Assembly: GCF_000708595.2 (NCBI RefSeq)
Contig: NZ_JARP01000002.1
Coordinates: forward strand, 620,001 to 684,000
Direction of reading: 5' to 3'
From: Flavobacterium sp. KJJ
Lineage (GTDB): Bacteria; Bacteroidota; Bacteroidia; Flavobacteriales; Flavobacteriaceae
Length of the DNA: 64,000 bases
Notes under the pieces: model-generated
What the model saw: only the letters and a program-made list of their open reading frames with translations
The model's database searches: none
Told to the model about the DNA's origin: nothing
In this document: one piece after another, positions 15,434-28,194 of the stretch
Position numbering within the stretch: the stretch's first letter is position 1
Layout of the letters: every line of letters starts with the position of its first letter
Translations under genes and position numbers: made by a program

Positions 15434-16642
15434 TTATATATTATTGGCCAAAATAAACCCGCTTGTCCAGGCATTTTGAAAGTTGAAACCTCCCGTAATC
15501 GCATCGATATTTACAATTTCACCAGCAAAATAAAGGTTTTGATGCAATTTGCTTTCCATTGTCTTAAAATTGATTTCTTTTAAATCTATTCCTCCGGCGG
15601 TTACAAATTCTTCTTTAAAAGTACTTTTTCCATTTACCTGAAATTTGGCTTTTGTGAGTTGAGAAGCTAAATTCTGCAATTGATTTTTAGATAAATCGGC
15701 CCATTTTGTTTCTCCTTCAATTTCTGAAGCAAGAACTAAACTTTCCCACAGACGATTAGCGAAATCGAAAGGAGATTTTTTTGAAACTGCTTTTTTGGCA
15801 TGTTCCTGTTTTAAGTCTTTTAGGATTTTTTCTGCATCTTCGGTATCAACATCGTTTAGCCAATTTACGAAAATAGTAAACTGATAATTTTTATCGAATA
15901 AAGTTCTAGCACCCCAAGCAGAAAGCTTTAGAATTGCAGGGCCGCTCATTCCCCAATGCGTGATTAATAAAGGCCCGGTCGATTCTAGCTTAGTATCTTT
16001 TACGTTTATAGTAACTTGTGCGGCAACACCAGGCAATTCTTTAATTCGTGAATCTTTGATGTTGAAAGTAAATAGGGAAGGAACTGGGCTAACAATGGCA
16101 TGACCTTGCATTTGGAGCATTTCCCAAATTTTAGGATTGCTTCCCGTTGCTAAAACTAATTTTTCTGTTGCGTAATTTGTATCTTGAGTATCAATTTTCC
16201 AGTGATTTTCGGCTTTAAAAATCGATTGTACACTTTGTCCTGTCAAAACTTTTATGCCTAATTTGCCAGTTGCTTCCAGAAAACAATCAATAATAGTTTG
16301 GGATGAATTAGAGATTGGAAACATTCGTCCATCATCTTCGATTTTTAATTCTACGCCATGTTTTTCGAACCATTCAATTGTATCTCCTGAACAAAACTGA
16401 TGAAAAGGCCCGCGAAGTTCTTTTTCGCCACGCGGGTAAAATTTAACCAATTCATTTGGCTCAAAGCAAGCGTGTGTTACGTTGCATCGTCCGCCTCCGG
16501 AAACGCGAACTTTAGAAAGCACTTCTTTTCCTCTTTCTAAAATGGCAATTTTCATTTTCGGATTTTTCTCTGCAATATTAATTGCTGTAAAAAAACCTGC
16601 AGCGCCTCCGCCAACAATGATTATGTCGAAATTTTTGATCAT
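15434..16642 (-). CDS. HI0933/YhiN-type flavoprotein (NAD(P)/FAD-dependent)
   Basis: A 402-residue flavoprotein of the HI0933/BaiN-like family. The N-terminal Rossmann motif is IIVGGGAAGFFTAINIAE, followed by VSGGGRCNVTHAC near residue 48 and a C-terminal FAGEIVNIDAITGGFNFQNA typical of this family. Its substrate is not known; homologues have been linked to aminoacetone oxidation and to bile-acid reactions in gut species. The start overlaps the glycerophosphodiesterase stop by 4 bases. Confidence 0.87.
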   Translation of the reverse strand: MIKNFDIIIVGGGAAGFFTAINIAEKNPKMKIAILERGKEVLSKVRVSGGGRCNVTHACFEPNELVKFYPRGEKELRGPFHQFCSGDTIEWFEKHGVELKIEDDGRMFPISNSSQTIIDCFLEATGKLGIKVLTGQSVQSIFKAENHWKIDTQDTNYATEKLVLATGSNPKIWEMLQMQGHAIVSPVPSLFTFNIKDSRIKELPGVAAQVTINVKDTKLESTGPLLITHWGMSGPAILKLSAWGARTLFDKNYQFTIFVNWLNDVDTEDAEKILKDLKQEHAKKAVSKKSPFDFANRLWESLVLASEIEGETKWADLSKNQLQNLASQLTKAKFQVNGKSTFKEEFVTAGGIDLKEINFKTMESKLHQNLYFAGEIVNIDAITGGFNFQNAWTSGFILANNI

Positions 16643-17316
16643 ATTTTATCTGGAAAATCAGTGATGATTCCGTTTACTTTTAAATTTTTTATTTTTTGAA
16701 TGTCTTCCTCAATATTAACTGTCCAAGGTAAAACCAGAAATCCTTTTTCTTGCATTTGAAGAACATTTTCTGAATTCAATAAATGATAATAAGGATGAAT
16801 TGCTTTTGCTTTTATCGTTTCGGCGAAAGCCAAAGCCAAATTAAGATCTGTTTCTGTTAAAACCCCAATCGGAATATTTGAATTTAAATTGTGAACTTCC
16901 TGCAAGGCATTCCAATCAAAACTAGAAACGATAAAATGCTCGTAATTCCAGTTTTTCTCCGAAATGTATTCTTCTATTAAAGCTACAGCTTTGCCTAAAG
17001 TTTCGTAACTTTTCAATTCTATATTGATAAAGCATTTTTTGTCAACCAAATCGAAAACTTCTCTTAGAGTCGGAATTTCATGTTTCCCGTCAATCAAAAA
17101 TGATTTTAATTCGGTCAAAGATAATGTATTTACAAAACCTTTTCCGTTGGTCATTTTGTCTATGGTTTCGTCGTGAATAACGATAATATGTCCGTCAGCG
17201 CTTAAATGAACGTCGAGTTCAATTCCGTCAGCATTTAAGTCTAATGCTTTCTGAAAAGATTGTAAAGTATTCTCGGGTTCGTAGGCTTTGGCACCACGAT
17301 GTGCTATTTTTAGCAT
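16639..17316 (-). CDS. Glycerophosphodiester phosphodiesterase
   Basis: A 225-residue GDPD-family enzyme that splits glycerophosphodiesters to glycerol 3-phosphate and an alcohol. Catalytic and metal-binding residues are visible: His6-Arg7 in IAHRGAKAYEPENT, Glu15, the ELDVHLSADG stretch, and the second His in IVIHDETID. There is no signal peptide, so it is probably cytoplasmic. The ATG at 17316 is chosen because the longer frame to 17358 reads through a repeat (17326-17424). It leads an operon with the flavoprotein and HAD phosphatase. Confidence 0.88.
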   Translation of the reverse strand: MLKIAHRGAKAYEPENTLQSFQKALDLNADGIELDVHLSADGHIIVIHDETIDKMTNGKGFVNTLSLTELKSFLIDGKHEIPTLREVFDLVDKKCFINIELKSYETLGKAVALIEEYISEKNWNYEHFIVSSFDWNALQEVHNLNSNIPIGVLTETDLNLALAFAETIKAKAIHPYYHLLNSENVLQMQEKGFLVLPWTVNIEEDIQKIKNLKVNGIITDFPDKI

Positions 17317-17325
17317 GTCTAGAAA

Positions 17326-17424
17326 GTTTAAACGCAAAGGTCGCAAAGTTTTACGCAAAGGTCACAAGTTTTTTTAAATCTTTGCGAGCCCAGCGATTTT
17401 GCCTTGCGTTCTTTGCGGTTAAAC
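17326..17424. repeat. Inverted repeat, CTTTGCG family
   Basis: The left arm begins GTTTAAACGCAAAGGTCGCA (17326-17346) and the right arm ends TTCTTTGCGGTTAAAC (17404-17424); they are inverted copies with three differences in 21 bp. The interior holds more CGCAAAG units. It fills the gap between the amylase and the GDPD gene. Confidence 0.65.
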
Positions 17425-17426
17425 TT

Positions 17427-19013
17427 TTAGATTTTTTCTAATAAAACAAGCCCAAATTCAGAATCTATTATTCCTTTTCCGTTTCGAACTTCGGTTTCTT
17501 TTCCAGAAAAAGCATCTTTTAATTTTGTTCCGTCCTTAAAAACAGAATCAACAGGAAGTTCTTTATATCCGGTTCCTAAATCTAGTCCAATTATGACCTC
17601 ATCTTTATGATTTTCTTTGTTATAAACTCTTGAAAAAATATACGGTTTGTCTGAAATCATTTTGTGGATTCCTGCGCCAACTGCAGGATGATTTCTTCGA
17701 AATTGCCCTAATTTTTGCCAATGTAAAAGAATTCTTTGTGTCTCAGGATTTGACTCAATCTCTTCCCAATTCATGAAAGATCGTAAAGTGGCGTCGCCTT
17801 CTGTACCTTCAATGGCAAGCGAACGTCCAGATTCGTCTCCATAATATATTTGAGAGATGCCCGGTGAGAGCAATAATTTAGTTCCGGCTTCAAAAGCGCG
17901 TTTGCGATCCGCATCAAACGGACTATCATCATGCGATGATACATAATTAAGTACGCTGAAACCTTTTAATTCATTTTGAAGCTTGTCTGAATACTTAGAG
18001 AATATAAATTCATAATCATTTTGAGCATCTAACTTAAACTCAAAATTGATCATGTTGTTAAAACCTTTTTCAAAATAATTTACTTTGCGGTCGCCAAAAT
18101 CATACTCTTGTCCGCTACTAATTTCGTAACCGTAAACCTCAGCAATAGTATAAAACGGATTTTGATCGAGCACTTGCAAAGGATGATGTTTTTTCCAGGT
18201 TTCAAAAGCGTAATCGCATTCTTTTCTAAAATCAATCCATACATTTTCTTCTGTATGTTTCACAGTATCGGCTCTATAAGCATCAATTCCAAATTCTAGA
18301 ATATAATCTGTCAGCCATTTTATAATGTAGTATTTTGGCGTTCTTGGGTAATTTGTTCTTTTAAAAAATTCATCAAGTGAAGTACTTTCTTTTTCATAAC
18401 GATCTTCCTTTTTCCATTTTTCGATTAGAGAAGTAGGAAGCTCGACTTCTTTAGTACTTTCAGTTCTTACGTCCGGAAGATTATCAACAAGAGTACACAT
18501 TGTTGTGTTTTCAAATGATTTGTAATCGCAGACAATGCCAGTTCGAACCCAGTCTTCCGGCCAAATAGGATCTTCTGGAGTTACAGGTCCAGTATGATTT
18601 ATAACGCCGTCTAAAATAATTCTGATGCCTTTTTCGTGAGCCTTTTTAACCAAAAGGGCTAAATCATTTTTGGTGCCAAAATTAGGATCTAAAGCCGTCC
18701 AGTCTCTTGCCCAATACCCGTGATACCCGTAAGTAAGACCAGTTCCTTCATCAACACCATCGTGAATTTGTTCGACTATTGGTGTAAACCAAATAGCATT
18801 TATTCCCAGTTCATCAAAATAGCCATCTTCGATTTTTTTGATAATTCCGATGATATCACCGCCTTCAAAACCGCGTAATTTTCCTGGAGTTTTGGTTCTG
18901 TTGAAATTGATATCGTTTAAAGGATTTCCGTTGTAAAAACGATCGGTAAGTAAAAAGTAAACGTTTGCTCCCTCCCAGATGAAAGGTGGCTTTTGAGTAT
19001 TGTCGTTATTCAT
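17427..19013 (-). CDS. Alpha-amylase family GH13, probably cytoplasmic
   Basis: A 528-residue GH13 enzyme. The conserved regions are in order: IILDGVINHTG (about residue 137), DAYRADTVKHT with the Asp nucleophile (about 247), YTIAEVYGYE with the acid Glu (about 291), and NYVSSHDDSP (about 360). From the ATG at 19013 there is no signal peptide, suggesting action on imported maltodextrin. A longer frame from 19082 would add a hydrophobic segment, but it is partly encoded by a repeat (19066-19120), so I reject it. It is the last gene of the minus-strand PUL arm, separated by a hairpin from the upstream GH13 gene. Confidence 0.87.
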   Translation of the reverse strand: MNNDNTQKPPFIWEGANVYFLLTDRFYNGNPLNDINFNRTKTPGKLRGFEGGDIIGIIKKIEDGYFDELGINAIWFTPIVEQIHDGVDEGTGLTYGYHGYWARDWTALDPNFGTKNDLALLVKKAHEKGIRIILDGVINHTGPVTPEDPIWPEDWVRTGIVCDYKSFENTTMCTLVDNLPDVRTESTKEVELPTSLIEKWKKEDRYEKESTSLDEFFKRTNYPRTPKYYIIKWLTDYILEFGIDAYRADTVKHTEENVWIDFRKECDYAFETWKKHHPLQVLDQNPFYTIAEVYGYEISSGQEYDFGDRKVNYFEKGFNNMINFEFKLDAQNDYEFIFSKYSDKLQNELKGFSVLNYVSSHDDSPFDADRKRAFEAGTKLLLSPGISQIYYGDESGRSLAIEGTEGDATLRSFMNWEEIESNPETQRILLHWQKLGQFRRNHPAVGAGIHKMISDKPYIFSRVYNKENHKDEVIIGLDLGTGYKELPVDSVFKDGTKLKDAFSGKETEVRNGKGIIDSEFGLVLLEKI

Positions 19014-19059
19014 TGAAATGATTATGAATCTTAAAGATAAAAAAAGAATGGCGTATAAT

Positions 19060-19120
19060 AAAAAATTCCGCCACGAAATCACGAATTTTTAAAATAATAA
19101 TTCGTGAAATCTTGGCGGAA
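19060..19120 (-). terminator. Long hairpin followed by U-run between two amylase genes
   Basis: Arms 19066-19087 and 19099-19120 (both 22 bp, starting or ending TTCCGCCA/TGGCGGAA, three mismatches) form a strong hairpin. On the minus strand it is followed by six T residues, so it can act as an intrinsic terminator for the GH13 gene ending at 19179. It also belongs to the GCCACGAA repeat family. Confidence 0.6.
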
Positions 19121-19129
19121 AAAGTTTGC

Positions 19130-19155
19130 GTAGACGCACAGCAGTGTGTCTCTAC
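19130..19155. repeat. Small palindrome GTAGACGCAC...GTGTCTCTAC
   Basis: GTAGACGCACAG and CTGTGTCTCTAC-like arms around a short loop, 10 bp beyond the long hairpin. It resembles the interspersed GTAGAGACGCAC palindromes known from many genomes. No other role is seen. Confidence 0.45.
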
Positions 19156-19178
19156 ATTATATACTGTGTGTTGAAATC

Positions 19179-21056
19179 TTATTCCAATTCTAAAACAATA
19201 ACTGATTTTGGTTCTAAAGTAATTTCAGAAGAAATATCAAATGTTTTTCCAGTTAAAACATCTTTTCCTGATTTAAAGTTTTTGATGTTTTCTTTAAAAC
19301 GACTTGTTTTAACTGACTGCTCTTTTGCATTATTATTGAAAACGACCATTACGGTTTTAGTATCCGTATATCTGAAGTAAACATAAATGTTGTTTTCTGG
19401 AATATAATGCGTCATTTTTCCGAAGTGAACCGCTTCATTTGATTTTCTCCAAGTAAATAATTTTGAAGTAAAATCAAAATATTTTGCTTGCTCAGCTGTT
19501 CTTCCTGCTGCGGTTAATGCGTTGTTTTTGTCGCCAGCCCATCCGCCAGGGAAATCTTGACGAATGTCTGCATCACCGCCTTTGCCTTTGTCACCACCCA
19601 TTCCAATTTCTGAACCGTAATACAATTGCGGAATTCCACGAACGGTTGCTATTAAAGTCATAACCAATTTGTATTTCGTGAAATCGTATTTATAGGTATT
19701 ATTAATGCGATCTGTGTCGTGATTTTCGGCGAAAACTAAAATACTATTCGGATTTGGATATAAATAATCTAACGTAAAATTGTTGTAGAATTTAATCATT
19801 CCGTTATCCCAATTCGCATTATCGTCATTGAAAGCAGAGCCAATTTGATCTTGCAAAGTAAAATCCATTACGCTTGGTAAATTCGAATTGTAGTTTTCGA
19901 TTGCGCCAATTTTACTGTCTTTTTGCCAATACGATAAATTTGCCTGATTGTGCATCCAGATTTCGCCAACAATATTAAAGCTTGGATATTCTGTAGTAAT
20001 TGCTTTCGCCCAATTTGACATCGCAGTAGCATCAGAATAGTTGTAAGTGTCCACTCTAAATCCGTCAAGATTGGCATATTCAATCCACCAAATGGCGTTT
20101 TGAGTTAAGTATTTTGCAACTAAGGGATTTCTTAAATTCAAATCCGGCATAGAAGGCACGAACCAACCGTCAACACAAATTTCCTGATCTAATTTAGAGG
20201 CATGAATATCTGTAATAACTTCACGTCTGTGGTGCGTTTGTGTGTAGTTTTCGAATTGATTTATCCAAGATTTTGTTGGCAAATCTTTAATCATCCAATG
20301 TGTAATTCCCCAGTGATTGGTAACATAATCCATAACCAGTTTCATATCTTTTTTATGCAGTTCTGAAGATAAACGAACATAATCTTCATTTGTTCCGTAA
20401 CGTGCATCTATTTTGTAAACATCAGATTGTCCGTAACCGTGATATGAATGTTTTGCGTCATTGTCTTCGCATAAAGGCGTACTCCAAACTGTTGTTGCAC
20501 CCAAAGATGAAATGTAATCTAAGTTTTTGATAATTCCTTCGATATCACCGCCGTGGCGTCCGCCTGGTTCTGTGCGGTTTCCTTTTTCGGTTAAAATGGC
20601 ATCGCTGTCGTTTTTAGGATTTCCGTTAGCAAAACGATCCGGCATGATTAAGTAAATCATGTCTGATGCATCATAACTTTTTCTGTCTGCAGAATTTGCT
20701 CTTCTTTCTTTAAGCGAATATTTCTGTGTAAAAGCTACTTTATTTTTGTTTTTGAAAGAGAAAACCAATTCAGATGCTTTTACGTCTTTTGTATCTATTG
20801 TTACGAAAAGGTAATTGGGGTTTTCTGTTTTCTCTACATTTTTAATCTCTACATTATTTGAAACTGAAGCTTCATATTGTGCGATATTTTTTCCGTAGAA
20901 CATTATTTGCAGTTCTGGGTTTTTCATTCCGGCGTACCAAAATGGCGGTTCGACTTTCTGTATTTGCGCTTTCGCGGAAGCGGAAAATAACAAAACTATA
21001 AGGAGTATTTTAAAAAAAGAAAGGTTTGTTTGAAAAAATGTTTTTGGATTGTTCAT
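19179..21056 (-). CDS. Periplasmic alpha-amylase family GH13, SusA-like
   Basis: A GH13 enzyme of about 625 residues from the ATG at 21056. It has a signal peptide of about 30 residues (ILLIVLLFSASAKAQ) and an N-terminal immunoglobulin-like domain (residues 35-120). The GH13 regions follow: VMDYVTNHWG (about 243), GFRVDTYNYSD with the nucleophile (about 335), IVGEIWMH with the acid (about 365) and FAENHDTDRI (about 446). This is the neopullulanase/SusA-like arrangement, which cuts maltodextrins in the periplasm. A longer frame to 21176 reads through the copy C repeat. It follows the GH97 gene in the PUL operon. Confidence 0.9.
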   Translation of the reverse strand: MNNPKTFFQTNLSFFKILLIVLLFSASAKAQIQKVEPPFWYAGMKNPELQIMFYGKNIAQYEASVSNNVEIKNVEKTENPNYLFVTIDTKDVKASELVFSFKNKNKVAFTQKYSLKERRANSADRKSYDASDMIYLIMPDRFANGNPKNDSDAILTEKGNRTEPGGRHGGDIEGIIKNLDYISSLGATTVWSTPLCEDNDAKHSYHGYGQSDVYKIDARYGTNEDYVRLSSELHKKDMKLVMDYVTNHWGITHWMIKDLPTKSWINQFENYTQTHHRREVITDIHASKLDQEICVDGWFVPSMPDLNLRNPLVAKYLTQNAIWWIEYANLDGFRVDTYNYSDATAMSNWAKAITTEYPSFNIVGEIWMHNQANLSYWQKDSKIGAIENYNSNLPSVMDFTLQDQIGSAFNDDNANWDNGMIKFYNNFTLDYLYPNPNSILVFAENHDTDRINNTYKYDFTKYKLVMTLIATVRGIPQLYYGSEIGMGGDKGKGGDADIRQDFPGGWAGDKNNALTAAGRTAEQAKYFDFTSKLFTWRKSNEAVHFGKMTHYIPENNIYVYFRYTDTKTVMVVFNNNAKEQSVKTSRFKENIKNFKSGKDVLTGKTFDISSEITLEPKSVIVLELE

Positions 21057-21073
21057 AATAATGAAGAATTTAT

Positions 21074-21155
21074 ACCATATAAGAAATGTAAGAACAATTA
21101 AGAAAAAAACTGGGGAGATTTTAATTTTAAATGAACTTACATTTCTTATATGGTT
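21074..21155. repeat. Inverted repeat, ACCATATAAG family, copy C (perfect 19-bp arms)
   Basis: ACCATATAAGAAATGTAAG (21074-21092) and its exact reverse complement (21136-21154) flank a 43-bp loop. It lies between the GH97 and GH13 genes, within one operon. No T-run follows on the transcribed strand. The changed core (GAAATG) is matched in both arms, unlike copies A and B. Confidence 0.75.
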
Positions 21156-21162
21156 AATTAAA

Positions 21163-25600
<4,438 letters not shown>

Positions 25601-25604
25601 TATT

Positions 25605-25842
25605 TTTTAATTTGATAATATGGCAATTTTATAATGTTTCAATTAGATAATGTGCCAATTTGATAATTTGATAATTATTTATTTTGTCTTACTTCTAATT
25701 TGATTCTATCTTTATAATTGCCTGTTGTTCTACTATTTTACTTTTTTAATTAGATGATTGCTATTTTTAAAATATCTAATGGTTGAATTAACATGGTAAT
25801 AAGTCATTTTCTAATTATCAAATTGACGCATTGCCACATTTT
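25605..25842. repeat. Inverted repeat cluster, AATTTGATAAT/GCCACATT family
   Basis: The gap between GH65 and beta-phosphoglucomutase is filled by AATTTGATAAT units on the left (25609-25678) and by the inverted form, CTAATTATCAAATTGACGCA then TTGCCACATT, on the right (25811-25840). The same unit, in the form ATTGCCACATTATCTAATTC, is found at 4001-4020. No gene or promoter is evident. Confidence 0.6.
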
Positions 25843-25846
25843 TTCA

Positions 25847-26503
25847 CTAACCGATTAGTTTCTCAATAAACGCGGTGTTTATTTCTGTAAAATCTTTAAA
25901 AATATAATCAGCTTCATGTAAAATTGTTTCCTCACCAATTCCTACACTTACCATCTCTCCTATGTTTGCCGCCTGAATTCCGGCAACAGAATCTTCAAAT
26001 ACAATTGAATCTTTTGGATCAATATTTAACAATTGAGCCGCTTTTAAGAATACTTCCGGATCTGGTTTTGCATTGGTAACATCGTTACCGTCAACAATAA
26101 CATCGAAATACGAAAGAATTCCAGTTTTTTCAAGAATTGGTCGGGCATTTTTACTCGCAGAACCCAATGCAATTCCTTGTTTTTTATCTTTTAATAATTG
26201 CAGAATTTTAAAAACTCCAGGAAGAATCTCGCTTTCATCCATGTCAACTAAATAAGATAGGTAATCTTCATTTTTTTGAACCAGCCATTTGTCTTTGTCT
26301 TCCTGAGAAGCTTGAACATTTCCTAATCCAAGTATAATATCCAACGAACGAACGCGGCTCACGCCTTTTAAAAGTTCGTTGTCTTCATGTGTAAAATTTA
26401 TATTTAATGATTGGGCAATTTTCTGCCATGCTAAAAAATGATATTTAGCGGTGTCGACAATTACGCCATCAAGGTCGAATATGAATGCTTTTTTGTTATT
26501 CAT
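25847..26503 (-). CDS. pgmB: Beta-phosphoglucomutase
   Basis: A 218-residue HAD-family enzyme. The nucleophile and acid are Asp10 and Asp12 in FDLDGVIVDTAKYH; the substrate loop GVSRVRSLDIIL near residue 50 and ALGSASKNA near 115 are the beta-phosphoglucomutase signatures. It converts beta-glucose 1-phosphate to glucose 6-phosphate. The ATG at 26503 is used; a TTG at 26512 is three codons upstream. It overlaps the MFS transporter stop by 8 bases and precedes GH65, so the three form a maltose phosphorolysis unit. Confidence 0.92.
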   Translation of the reverse strand: MNNKKAFIFDLDGVIVDTAKYHFLAWQKIAQSLNINFTHEDNELLKGVSRVRSLDIILGLGNVQASQEDKDKWLVQKNEDYLSYLVDMDESEILPGVFKILQLLKDKKQGIALGSASKNARPILEKTGILSYFDVIVDGNDVTNAKPDPEVFLKAAQLLNIDPKDSIVFEDSVAGIQAANIGEMVSVGIGEETILHEADYIFKDFTEINTAFIEKLIG

Positions 26504-28016
26504 GAATTTCAATTTTAGTTCTGCTATTTACTCTAAGGGTAAGTAATCCGGCAAATATCATCGATACTCCTCCGATTATTAGTGCGTAAATAGGTTCATT
26601 ATGAAAGAATTGTTTGATTACAAAACCTAAGATTGTTGCTGCTACAATTTGTGGGATTACGACGAAAAAGTTAAAAACTCCCATATAATAGCCCATTTTT
26701 GCGGCAGGCAAAGCGCCAGATAACATGGCATAGGGCATAGATAAAATACTTGCCCATGCAACGCCAACTCCTAACATTGGCAGGATTAGCATTTGTTTAT
26801 CACCAATAAAATAAATTGAAATTAAACCAACACCTCCAGCGCATAATGCCAATAAATGTGTTGCTCTAACACCAACTTTTTTTGCAATAACAGGTAATAA
26901 GAATGCTACCGCCGCGGCGATTCCGTTGTAAACGGTAAATAATACAGAAACCCAGTCTGCAGCATCATTGTATACTTTAGAGGTTGTATCGGTTGTGCCA
27001 AAAATATGTTGTGTAACGGCTTGTGTTGTATAAATCCACATGGAGAAAAGCGCAAACCAAGAGAAAAACTGAACCCAAGCCAATTTTTTCATTGTGACAG
27101 GCATGTTCAATAAATCAGTCATGATTATCGTAAAGCCATTATGTACTTTCGAAGTTCTTAATTGCGATGCGATCATGAATAAAACTCCCATGAATATAAG
27201 ACCAACAAAAAGAATGTAAAGTTCTTTTGCAAGGCTGTTTTCCAAAATAAGAAAAGAAACAGTACCTCCAATAACTGTCAGTAATACTCCTAAAAGCAAT
27301 TGTTTTTTGATATTGCTTTTTGATTCTGTTTCTGGATTTAGGATAAGATCTTCTTTATCTTTTTTGCTTTGGGCTTCAAAAGCATGAAGTTCCTCTGGAG
27401 TATATTCTGTTGTTTTAAAAACAGTCCATAAAACTGAAAGCAGAAAAACAATCCCTCCAATATAAAAGGACCATTTTACAGAATCTGGAATAATTCCTTC
27501 AGGAGCAGTATTGCTGACTCCAAAAACATTGGTAAAAAGATAAGGTAAAACAGAGCCAACAACAGCACCAGTTCCGATAAAGAAACTCTGCATAGCAAAA
27601 CCTAATGTACGCTGTTTTTCTGGTAAATTGTCACCAACAAAAGCACGAAAAGGTTCCATTGATACATTTATTGAGGCATCCATTATCCATAAAGTTCCCG
27701 CTGCAATCCATAAAGTTGGAGAGTTCGGCATAATGAATAATGCAATTGATGACAAAATTGCTCCGATCAGAAAATAAGGGCGGCGTCTGCCTAAGCGAGT
27801 CCAAGTTCTATCACTGAAATAACCAATTACGGGCTGAATAATTAAACCTGAAACAGGAGCAGCAATCCATAAAATTGGAATTTCGTCAATTTTGGCACCT
27901 AGGGTTTCAAAAATTCTTGAAGTATTTGCGTTTTGCAGTGCAAAACCAAACTGTATTCCCAAGAAACCGAAACTCATGTTCCAAATTTCCCAGAAACTTA
28001 ATTTACGCTTTTCCAT
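26496..28016 (-). CDS. MFS sugar transporter, maltose-type
   Basis: A 506-residue major facilitator of the SLC45/sugar:cation type, with 12 predicted membrane segments. Motifs include YFSDRTWTRLGRRRPYFLIG between helices 2 and 3 and MDASINVSMEPFRAFVGDNL after. It is the first gene of the operon with beta-phosphoglucomutase, GH65, GH97 and GH13, so import of maltose or short maltodextrins into the cytoplasm is the likely role. A perfect AAGCGCTT palindrome lies 29 bp upstream of the start. Confidence 0.88.
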   Translation of the reverse strand: MEKRKLSFWEIWNMSFGFLGIQFGFALQNANTSRIFETLGAKIDEIPILWIAAPVSGLIIQPVIGYFSDRTWTRLGRRRPYFLIGAILSSIALFIMPNSPTLWIAAGTLWIMDASINVSMEPFRAFVGDNLPEKQRTLGFAMQSFFIGTGAVVGSVLPYLFTNVFGVSNTAPEGIIPDSVKWSFYIGGIVFLLSVLWTVFKTTEYTPEELHAFEAQSKKDKEDLILNPETESKSNIKKQLLLGVLLTVIGGTVSFLILENSLAKELYILFVGLIFMGVLFMIASQLRTSKVHNGFTIIMTDLLNMPVTMKKLAWVQFFSWFALFSMWIYTTQAVTQHIFGTTDTTSKVYNDAADWVSVLFTVYNGIAAAVAFLLPVIAKKVGVRATHLLALCAGGVGLISIYFIGDKQMLILPMLGVGVAWASILSMPYAMLSGALPAAKMGYYMGVFNFFVVIPQIVAATILGFVIKQFFHNEPIYALIIGGVSMIFAGLLTLRVNSRTKIEIHE

Positions 28017-28041
28017 TATCGTAATTAAAAATTAACTAGAC

Positions 28042-28060
28042 GATAAGCGCTTTGCTTATC
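28042..28060. promoter_or_regulatory. Candidate LacI-family operator upstream of the MFS gene
   Basis: AAGCGCTT (28045-28052) is a perfect 8-bp palindrome centred on CG, which fits the AAnCGnTT core of LacI-family operators. It lies inside a wider GATAAGC-N5-GCTTATC inverted repeat (28042-28060). The LacI gene is upstream on the same strand. Confidence 0.45.
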
Positions 28061-28140
28061 AAAACTTACTATTTTTTTCGAAGTAAAAGTAAAAGCTTTG
28101 ACGGCCGTAAAAGTATAAATTATTTTTAGATATTAGCTAA

Positions 28141-28171
28141 CAAAAAAGCCATAAATATTATTTATGGCTTT
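28141..28171 (-). terminator. Intrinsic terminator of the LacI-family gene
   Basis: A perfect 12-bp stem, AAAGCCATAAAT/ATTTATGGCTTT, with a 3-base loop. On the minus strand it is followed by a run of T residues, 24 bp after the stop at 28195. Confidence 0.8.
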
Positions 28172-28194
28172 AGAATAGGTTGATTTTAAGAAAA

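Noticed and set aside
17427..19082. Signal-anchored form of the GH13 enzyme starting at 19082
   Set aside because: The hydrophobic extension is partly encoded by a GCCACGAA-family repeat; the ATG at 19013 is closer to the conserved domain. This remains somewhat uncertain.
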